A stretch of 64,000 nt of DNA. Source: Leucosporidium creatinivorum (lineage: Eukaryota > Basidiomycota > Microbotryomycetes > Leucosporidiales > Leucosporidiaceae). Positions within the stretch are counted from its first letter, which is position 1, and each line of letters begins with the position of its first letter. Positions 57,224 to 64,000 of this stretch are shown here, piece by piece. Under the pieces are notes generated by a model, which worked only from the letters and a program-made list of their open reading frames with translations, searched no databases and was not told where the DNA came from. A program made the position numbers and the translations under genes. The DNA lies in NCBI GenBank assembly GCA_001600635.1, contig BCKL01000015.1:62001-126000 (forward strand), given 5' to 3'.

Positions 57224-58475
57224 CTAGTCGTACTTAGACTCGCATGTCGGCGAGAACTCAGACCACATCAATTCTGCCTCTCCCACCTTTGGCGCCACCA
57301 GCAACTCTCCCAGCTGACCCCGCCGATGCTGCCAGCCGCAACGAAGGCTAACCCCCTTCTTCTCACACGCCTGCCTCAACTGCAGGATGGTGCTATCACC
57401 CGGTGCCATCTTCCTCGTGTTGAACCGGACTGCTCTGAGGCTGTCCAGCGAGTCTACGGTCTTTACGACGGCATCCGCGACTTTGCCGAGAACGAGCCCT
57501 AGGTCGGGCCGTGGCTGACCATAGGTGTCGAATTGAATCTCTAAGAGTTGAAGGTAGGGCGGTAGGTGATAGATGAGACTACCCTCGTCGATCCGACGCA
57601 TGTTCATCGAGAACTGTCGGAGGGCAGTGCAGAGAGGAAGGATTGGCCGCCATTCAGAACAATCGTCGAGGAGGAGGAGGGATTGGAGATGCGGCGCTAG
57701 TCGGTAGAGATCGACCATGAGGTGCTGGAGGTCTTCGTAGTAGTCGATCAAGGGAGGTAGACGAAGATGGGTGAGGTCGGCGAAGCGAAAGAGACTGAGA
57801 GGGTCGGTGAGGAGGGCGTCTGGGTCGAACCAAGGCCCTGGGTCAGTGACCGAGAGATGTCGGACGGGGGGTAGGCAAAGCAGACTGGGTTGTCTGCTAC
57901 GCGATCTGAAGTCCACCGTGCCGTCGAACGTGATTGAGACGAGATTTGCGGGACGATTTCGGTCAACGTAGCTCAGCCGAGCAGCCGAGAGACCAGTCCC
58001 ACCTTTCGGCCGCACCAGATCCTCGAGCCATAGATACGCTTCCCTCACTCGCAGGCGTTTGACTCGAGTGCAGCACTGGAGAAGCTGCCCGAGCTGCTCC
58101 GCATCCTTCTGCGAGGTCGGCTCTGCGTATTCTTCTAATCCAGCGACTTGGTCTTCGAACTCCCCGTCCGACTCGTTTGACTCCTGCTCAATCTCTGGGT
58201 CGACCTCGTACCATCCCTTGGAGTGCAAAGAGGTGACGAGGGCGGCGAGCGATGGGTAGGAGCGCAGTGTAGCGAAGAGGAGGCTGCTTTTCACTCCGAA
58301 GCGGCCCACTGGTTCGTCGGGGCGCTGATACTCTAGGGAAGTGTACAGCTGGCGTCGGGCGAAAGCGAGCCACGGCTTGATAACGAGAGCGCACGTCGCC
58401 AGCGTTCTTTTGTCGTCGAGATAGCCGAGGATCTGCTCGCTCGACGAGCTCGGCGGGAAGAGAGGGAGTCGGCAT
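57224..58475 (-). CDS. F-box-like protein, paralogue 2, altered copy
   Basis: Close copy of the 40924-42160 gene, with leader. From QILGYLDDKRTLATCALVIK onward one frame runs uninterrupted to SPTCESKYD, matching paralogue 1 throughout (FATLRSYPSLAALVTSLHSK; PLCTALRQFSMNMRR). Two differences stand out. First, the ancestral start (58475, MPTPSLPAELVE) is out of frame with the rest, because the copy has GTCGAGCGAGCAG where paralogue 1 has GTCGATCAG, four bases more. The downstream frame is open past it and has an upstream ATG at 58552 (MVLTSLSSPADLL), so translation may begin there. Second, the intron of paralogue 1 is here a 57-nt in-frame stretch (57946-58002) that has lost its splice signals. 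It is either a functional remodelled gene or a young pseudogene; the long open frame favours function. Confidence 0.7.
57946..58002 (-). other. Former intron now read as 19 codons
   Basis: Aligned with the 61-nt intron of paralogue 1 (41384-41444). The donor GTGAGC has become GTGGGA, the branch CTGAC has become TTGAC, and the acceptor CGCAG has become CGCAA. The length is 57, a multiple of three, without stops, and encodes GTGLSAARLSYVDRNRPA between K-G and N-L-V-S-I-T-F-D-G. Confidence 0.8.
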
Positions 58476-59157
58476 GGCGGTGGTAGGGGTAGATGAGGGT
58501 TCGGAGGGAGGGAGAGTAGATCTGCCGGACTTGAGAGAGAGGTCAGCACCATCCTCGGTCGGCTGTGAGAGCTGGAGGCGAGTGTCGCCGGTACACGGCG
58601 AGGAGACGGCCCACCGCAGCGCCGAGCTGGCTTGCAGAAGTGCCTTCGTGGCTCCTTCAAGAGAGAGAGGGTGTACCGACTTACATGAGGCGCAATATCG
58701 ACGCGGGAAGAGCAGTGCAGAACTCCAGAAACGAGCGAACCGGCCGACGAGCTTGTTGTCTGTCGGAGCGGTCGATCGAGGTCAGCAGATAATACAGCGA
58801 GATCGGGAGCAGTGAGCGCACCTTGTAGTAGCTTATGATCTGATGCACAGCAGCTGCTCCGAAGCGAGTCGAAGCCGAAAGCCGAGGTGAGCGCAGGAGA
58901 GAGACCTTGAAACGACTCTCCCTCTGCCACATCTCCTCGTCTGGCTTCGTCGACCGTTCAGATCGCTAGAGGAGTGCAGATCAGATTGGAAGCTGCTGGG
59001 GATACGCTGCTGCTAGACAAGCTCTGCTCTCGTGTACTCGATACGCTGCTTAAGGTGAGTTGGGTGACGCTCGTTTCGAGCTTGCCTTGAGCTGCGGCTG
59101 TAGCTGAGTAGAAGGTCGCTGATCGCGCTTTGCTCTTCGCAGATCGCCCTTCACACC
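58476..59157. promoter_or_regulatory. Divergent leader region of two F-box-like genes
   Basis: Holds the duplicated leader of paralogue 2 (minus, about 58480-58931) and, on the plus strand, a leader for the next gene. The plus side includes a coding-like piece ending LDTLLK at a GTGAGT donor near 59053 and a CTGAT...TTCGCAG acceptor near 59143. The piece joins in phase to the ATG at 59158 but has no start of its own that I can see. Confidence 0.4.
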
Positions 59158-60492
59158 ATGCTTCCCTCACCAGCCCCCGCCTCGCCGCTTAAAGCAGTCC
59201 CGCCGCCGCCTCTCCTCGGCCAACTCCTTCCCTCCCTCCCGAGCTCGTACACCGGATTGTCAAGCTGGCCACTCCGACCGACCAGCTGTACACCGAACGC
59301 CTACAGATCCTCACCTCGGCCTCACTCATCGCTCGAAGCTGGAGGGACGTAGCTCAACGAGAGCTGTTCCGTTCGGTCGCCGTCGAAGGAAGCCGACAGG
59401 TGCAAAGTCTCGTATCGGTTCTCGGAACAGGAGCAAGTGAAAAGCAGCTCGCTAGCTGGATCGTTGAGCTCAGCGTCAGCGGTGGACCGACGCAGCGGAT
59501 CTCGGCGCGGTCGGTCTGGCAACTTACGAGCCGATGCTTGGACGTGAGGAAGCTGAAGCTGAGCTGGATCGATGAACTACGCCTGCCTGATCAGCCTTTA
59601 TGCAAGGGTGAGTATTCGCACTTCCCTGCGCCGCGAGTATCGCTGACCGTTCCATCACCGCCGAACAGCCCATCTCGACAGCCTCATCGTCGAGCACACA
59701 GCTTTCCGAGTCAGCTCCAGCGGCGAGGAAGACGTCTACCCCACTATCCGACACGTTGGGCTGCACGCCTGTACCATCGTCGGCCTCTCGTCGTTCTACA
59801 TCGACCACCCTCTCGGCCATTTCCCCAACGTTTGCGCCTTCTCTGTGACGGAGGTAGAGACCTCGGAGCCGGAAGAGCGCGCACCCGCTTACAAAGGACG
59901 CAGTCTCCACTCTCCTCCGCCTCACCGGGATCCACCTGTCTTGAGCCAGCGATGCGGACGCCTGCTTTCGTCGTTTCAATCGCCGGTCAAAGTCCTTTCT
60001 ACTGTTTCAGCAGACGGGCTTGTGGCCAGCATCGCTGTTCCAGGAATCGCAGCTTCCATTGAGGCGCTCGACATCGCCAGCGCATCGCACACTAGAGCGG
60101 CCACCGCGCCTCTTGACGCTCTCACTCTCCTCGTCGTCTTCTCGCCGAAGGTCTTGCGACTGCCCGTCGAGCCCGGCTACTTGCCGCACGTACAAGTTTA
60201 CCTCGACGAAGGTCTGAAAGAGTGGCTTGCCAGTCTCAAAACCATCTACCTCCTCTCCCGAGGCCCGCACTACGACTTCACCCTTTACGCCTCCTCAGAA
60301 TGCAAGGCTTTCGAGGCCTTCTGCAACGCAAAGGGGGTCCGCCTGGTATACGAAGACGCTCCTTCCACTGCTACGCCGTTCTCGGAGGATGGGTTCTGGC
60401 GCTTTGTGAGGCGAGTGGAGGAGACAGACTTCGGCGAGGATGAGGCGGCAGTCGATGAGCTCGCGGAAGGAGTGCGGATGATGGCTACCTAG
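59158..60492 (+). CDS. F-box-like protein with a frame change near its start
   Basis: The good frame begins within SLPPELVHRIVKLATPTDQL, an F-box-like helix, and goes on RLQILTSASLIARSWRDVAQ, RELFRSVAVEGSRQVQSLVS, CLDVRKLKLSWIDELRLPDQ. After one intron come LDSLIVEHTAFRVSSSGEED, RHVGLHACTIVGLSSFYIDH, IEALDIASASHTRA and DALTLLVVFSPKVLRLPV. It ends EGVRMMAT. The only nearby ATG, 59158 (MLPSPAPASPLKAVP), is in a different frame and would switch into the good frame only by a one-base change or an unseen splice around 59225-59245. A TAA blocks the good frame just upstream. Either a sequencing slip in the C-rich run, a cryptic intron or a real lesion explains this. Confidence 0.6.
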
Positions 60493-61137
60493 GCTGATGG
60501 TGCGGAGAAGAGGTATACTTCTGTGTGCTGTACTGTACTATAGCTCGAGCTCGCCACCTACCTCTGAGCACGACGAGAAGCTTCGCGAGTTTGAGCCTCG
60601 CCTTTCGCTCTCGACTTTGCGTTCCTTACTTCGCTCTCGCACATAAAGTTCGACTTGACATTGGATACGATTGACTCCAGCAACAGCAGAGGCTAACGGG
60701 ATGGGAAAACGGAGTTGAATCCGCATGCAGAGTTCGGCGTTCGAGGCTCGGCGAAGGGGAGGGGGGTATCACAAGCAAGTAGCGGGACCTCGGGTTGCGC
60801 CGAAAGTAGGTAAAAGAAGCCGATGTTGCATCCCAAGTTGACGGTATAGTCATACAGGGTGTTGAGGGAGACTTGAAGGCGAAGAGACCGAGTTCGGCGA
60901 TGATGAAGGGATGAGGTCGAACAGGGCGAGTGTAGAGGATAGCTTGAGGTCTGCGCGAGGCGACTGGTCAGCGATTTGAAGTATAGAGCGTGAGCTGTGT
61001 TAGATGGCGTTGGCTTCGGTCTCAGACGCGAGGCCAAGCAGCGAGCGAAGGATGGAGACGAGGAGGTCGACGAGTAGCTGCTGAGCTTGTTCGTGAGCCT
61101 TGTCAGCTAGCCGAGCTGCACGGTCACCGCAACATGC
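60493..61137. other. Convergent region of 645 bp with coding-like traces
   Basis: Between the F-box-like gene (+) and the unknown gene (-). On the minus strand 61137-61003 continues the frame of the unknown gene after its TGA (see findings). Further left a CTGAC...CGCGCAG acceptor near 60959 is followed by open sequence to about 60720 with no clear protein. The rest is probably 3'UTR. Confidence 0.4.
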
Positions 61138-61900
61138 TCAAAGATCAAAGATGCCGCGTTCCCGGAAGGCCTCCTCGACAGCCTGAATCTGAGCAGCGAG
61201 CAGAGGTCCGAAGAGCACCTGCTGAGTCTCGGCGTACAGCTTCTCGCCTCCCTCGCGAGCCCAAGCCTCAGCAACCTCCTTCGAAGCAAGAGACTTGACA
61301 GCAAGGAGGAGGTCCTTCCAGGAGAGGGACCTAACACGCTGCATCCCCGCGACCATAGCAGCAGCGAACCGAGCATCGATGCCCGCCGAGCGAATCCAGC
61401 CTGGCATCGTCCGAGCTACGCGAAGGAAAGCATGCAGGCTGTCCTTAAGACAATCTAGCAGCTTGGTATCATTGACTTCGTCGAACGAACGACCCATCAT
61501 CTCGAGCAAGTCATCAACAGCGACCTCGGCGACGGACTCGCGAGCCTTGTCGCGAGTCTGAAACCAGCGACCATGCTCCGAACGGTAGAACAGAGGAGTG
61601 GGAGTATAGAAGCGAGAAGACTCGGGTAGTGTGACAGTCAACGAAGACTTGAACAGCAGGGCTGCGAGAGGTGATCGGAAGCGGTGGGCGAGAAAAAGGT
61701 CAGCTCCGAGTTGACTACCAGTCGAGCTGTAATGTAAGCCAGCACTTACATGGCACCAGAAGACGGTGTTCGACAGTGTATTGCGTATCTGCTTTGAGCT
61801 TCTTGGCGACTCGAGCGACGTCGGCTTGGTGAGAGGTCGAGTAAGGCGTGCGAGCTCGGCGCTGAGCTTGAGAAGAGCGAGCGGTGGGAGCGCGAGGCAT
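61138..61900 (-). CDS. Helical protein of unknown function
   Basis: Two exons. Exon 1: MPRAPTARSSQAQRRARTPY, basic, then ADVARVAKKLKADTQYTVEH and RLLVP before a GTAAGT donor. Exon 2 (after CTCTCGCAG): SLLFKSSLTVTLPESSRFYT, FYRSEHGRWFQTRDKARESV, AVDDLLEMMGRSFDEVNDTK, LLDCLKDSLHAFLRVARTMP, WIRSAGIDARFAAAMVAGMQ, SWKDLLLAVKSLASKEVAEA. It ends AVEEAFRERGIFDL at TGA 61138-61140. The pattern is mostly amphipathic helix; no family is recognised. The same frame continues beyond the stop for 45 coding-like codons to TAA at 61000-61002, extending the helix. So the annotated end may be a premature or bypassed stop. Confidence 0.6.
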
Positions 61901-62397
61901 GCGGGGTAGTGAGGTGTATATGGGAGTAGCGAGGGGCTCAGAAGTGAGAAGTAAGAGCGAAAGGGAAAGCAGAGCCTGTACGGCTCGACATGCCAGCTCG
62001 TTTGAGTTCCAAACCGCCGAGCAGGCTCCGAACTTGCCCTGACGTTTCAGAGCATTCTTTGTCCGCCGCTGACCAGGCTGAGAATGGCAGTTGGGGTGTG
62101 AGGACCATAGAGAACATCCCTGAGACATCAGGATCCCGACTAGGGAGCAAGAGCGCGTCTAGCTGGCAGTTGCAAGGGGCAGCTCGGCGATGACCGCGTC
62201 GGCTGGCGAGGCCGAGCTGAAGCTCAAGCTGAGTGGAGGACCTGTACCGTAGTAGAAAAGGCTTGGAAGTGCTGAAAGGATCTAGTACAGCAAGCAGCCG
62301 CATCGCAAGGACAACGAGAGAGCCAAGTCTCCCGCCGCTCTCGCCTCTGTCCTTCCGCTTCTCATCTGACTCGCTTCGACGCCTCGACTCGCCTACG
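61901..62397. promoter_or_regulatory. Divergent promoter region, 497 bp
   Basis: Between the helical protein gene (-) and the coiled-coil gene (+). Open frames here are short and lack splice structure. No clear element seen. Confidence 0.35.
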
Positions 62398-63408
62398 ATG
62401 GTCAAACCGATCTGGAGCTCTTCCTGTAAAGATAGACGCGACAAGCAAGAGAAGGCGATGGGCGATACTCTCCTACAGCGTCGCGAGCAGCGGGAAGTCG
62501 AGGAGGGACAAGCCGTCATCAAGGCGCTCGAGGACAAGCTGCAGGCGATGAAGGCAGCGGGAGCAGGCGGGAGTCGAGACACTTACACACAGTCCTCGAG
62601 TGAGGTGCAGCTAGCTGAGCAGCAGCTCAAGAGCGAGCAGAAGAGAGTGAGCGGTTCGTGAATGAGCCGGGGCGGAGCAAGCTGACCGTTCGCGCTGTAC
62701 GTCTCTCGCCTCGAGGCAGAGCTGCAAGAACAAAAGCGAGCTACTACGGCCGCAGAGCTCTCTGCTTCGACCGCTCTTCGCGACGACCAAGCTTCAGCCA
62801 TCGCTCAGCGCGCTCAGCAGGACGCCGAGCAGCTCAACGCTCAACTGCTCGAGAAGGAGAAGTCGCTCAAAATCGCCCGATCGAGACTCGACCTTCGAGA
62901 GACCATTCACACCTTCTTGACTGTCACGACGATGGACGAACTCGCCATCTTAGCGGTAAGTTTGACTCGGAACGCCGAACCACATCCACTCAGGACTGAT
63001 ACTCGCTTCTAGGAGCAATCGTACGCCCTGCAGCGTCAGCAGGGGGAGACGGAGATAAATGGGCCACGTTCACCGCCGTCCGAGCAAAAACAACCTGATA
63101 CGCCCGGCGCAACTTCCAGCTCGGCGCACGCGACCCCGATCAAGGAGCCCCTTACTCGTCTGCTGCAGGCCGCCTTAGTCTATGAAGGTTCTCTGAGTCA
63201 TAATGCCATGCTCAAACTCGCGTATCCGCCCTCGGGACCAGACGGCGTGACTAGAGCGGGGCTCAAGCTAGGACAGCGCATGCTCGCCGAGAAGTCGGCG
63301 CTCACCGAAGCTTGGCTTGCGTCGGGGGACAAGAGTCCGGTCGAGGAAGCGATGGATGGCCTCAAACGGCGCAAGTACAACAAGAGAGGTCTACTAGATG
63401 ATCTGTAA
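62398..63408 (+). CDS. Coiled-coil protein, unknown
   Basis: Starts MVKPIWSSSCKDRRDKQEKA, then a long heptad-like region: GDTLLQRREQREVEEGQAVI, KALEDKLQAMKAAGAGG, QLAEQQLKSEQKR, and after an intron ELQEQKRATTAAELSASTAL, DDQASAIAQRAQQDAEQLNA, QLLEKEKSLKIARSRLDLRE. Then comes a less regular C-terminal part with HATPIKEPLTRLLQAALVYE and LKLGQRMLAEKSALTEAWLA, ending RKYNKRGLLDDL. The first intron (from about 62647) has a GTGAGC donor and CTGACC branch, but its frame-keeping acceptor is a CTCGAG rather than CAG, which is odd. The stop at 63406-63408 lies within a possible GTAAAT donor, so the gene could be longer. The family is not recognised; a structural or scaffolding role is only a guess. Confidence 0.6.
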
Positions 63409-63494
63409 ATAGCGGCGGTGCTGAGACCGGCGGTAGAAGAAGGCATACTGATCTCATCCTTAGCTTGAGCAGGCTGGGAGAGATGCAGCTATAG

Positions 63495-64000
63495 ATGCTG
63501 CTAGGCGGAGTGAAGATCCGGATCGCGCTACCTGGGGTGCGCGCTGCTGCTGCTCGGTGAGTTCGACGTGAACTGCTGCGACTCATCGCCGAAGCTAAGC
63601 GGCGGCGACCTTGCTCTTTCATCTCGTTCGAAGCGAGGGCAGGAGGCGGAAGCTGATAGAAGAGTTAGATGAGCATCGGTCAACACTCGACTACCAACTC
63701 CAACGTGGTTCGGAGCTCGAAGCCAAGCTCACCTCGGCGCGGGAGAAGCAGACTCCAGGTGAGTCGAGCGATGCTCTTCCCCATCTCTCGCACTGCGCAC
63801 AGCGCTGACCGATCCCTACACATGTCGTCACAGCTTCCCCTCCCCCTACTACTCTTCCACTCCCCACCACCCCGAGCGACTCTCGCTCCTCCCCTCTTCA
63901 TCAACTCGCGACGACAGCCCACTCGCTCAACTCGACCATTCTTCATCGGCGCGAGGAGAACGGTGAGTCCAGTCCAGTCTCTTCCTCCTCCCCTCGGCAG
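63495..64000 (+). CDS. Coiled-coil protein, right-truncated by the window
   Basis: The supported exons read RRRKLIEELDEHRSTLDYQL, QRGSELEAKLTSAREKQTP and, after an intron with CTGACC and a GTCACAG acceptor, PPPTTLPLPTTPSDSRSSPL, HQLATTAHSLNSTILHRREE before a GTGAGT donor at 63963. The window ends inside or just at the end of that intron (ends CGGCAG). The start at 63495 (MLLGGVKIRIALPG) is only the nearest in-phase ATG; another frame of the same exon is also open (ARRSEDPDRATWGAR). This may be a continuation of the preceding coiled-coil gene rather than a separate one. Confidence 0.4.

Overview
The window is nuclear DNA of a GC-rich, very intron-dense fungus, most likely a basidiomycete and probably a red yeast-like member of Pucciniomycotina (Rhodotorula/Sporobolomyces relatives). 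This placement is inferred from gene families, base composition and intron style. Introns are mostly 55-95 nt with GTGAGY-type donors, a nearly fixed CTGAC branch site and CAG acceptors. Genes are close together on both strands, and coordinates below span introns. I see no rRNA, convincing tRNA, transposon, LTR element or CRISPR array.

Layout. 1-5394: mitochondrial ribosomal protein bL31m (-) with a roughly 1.1 kb first intron, then a gene-poor stretch. 5395-8921: class II histone deacetylase of the Hda1/Clr3 type (-). 9710-15812: two tandem paralogues with a DUF262 (GmrSD/ParB-like) domain (+). 16141-18348: NIPA-type Mg2+ transporter. 18883-20299: low-complexity protein with a C-terminal cysteine motif. 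20889-22863: DUF6534 membrane protein, copy A. 23182-25815: THI6, thiamine synthesis (-). 27520-30360: type II membrane glycosyltransferase of the GT77 kind. 30742-32746: DUF6534 copy B (-). 33197-35803: GMC oxidoreductase. 35958-40087: VPS39/VAM6 of the HOPS complex (-). 40924-42160: F-box-like protein. 42581-44551: multi-pass membrane protein (-). 45662-47918: ERG8 phosphomevalonate kinase. 48428-49904: F-box-like protein. 50049-51826: DUF6534 copy C (-). 52180-53051: conserved HhH-like protein (-). 53246-54149: HIS3. 54348-54863: small, probably mitochondrial protein. 55196-60492: three more F-box-like genes. 61138-64000: a conserved-looking unknown (-) and coiled-coil genes, the last cut by the window edge.

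There is no operon logic. Housekeeping genes (bL31m, HDA1, THI6, VPS39, ERG8, HIS3) are interleaved with expanding families: DUF262 x2, DUF6534 x3 and F-box-like x5. The most interesting signals are the tandem DUF262 pair, an intron turned into coding sequence in one F-box paralogue, a 14-nt microexon carrying the zinc-binding core of the deacetylase, in-frame UGA codons followed by coding-like sequence in two genes, and a recurrent CGCCGA/TCGGCG motif inside introns.
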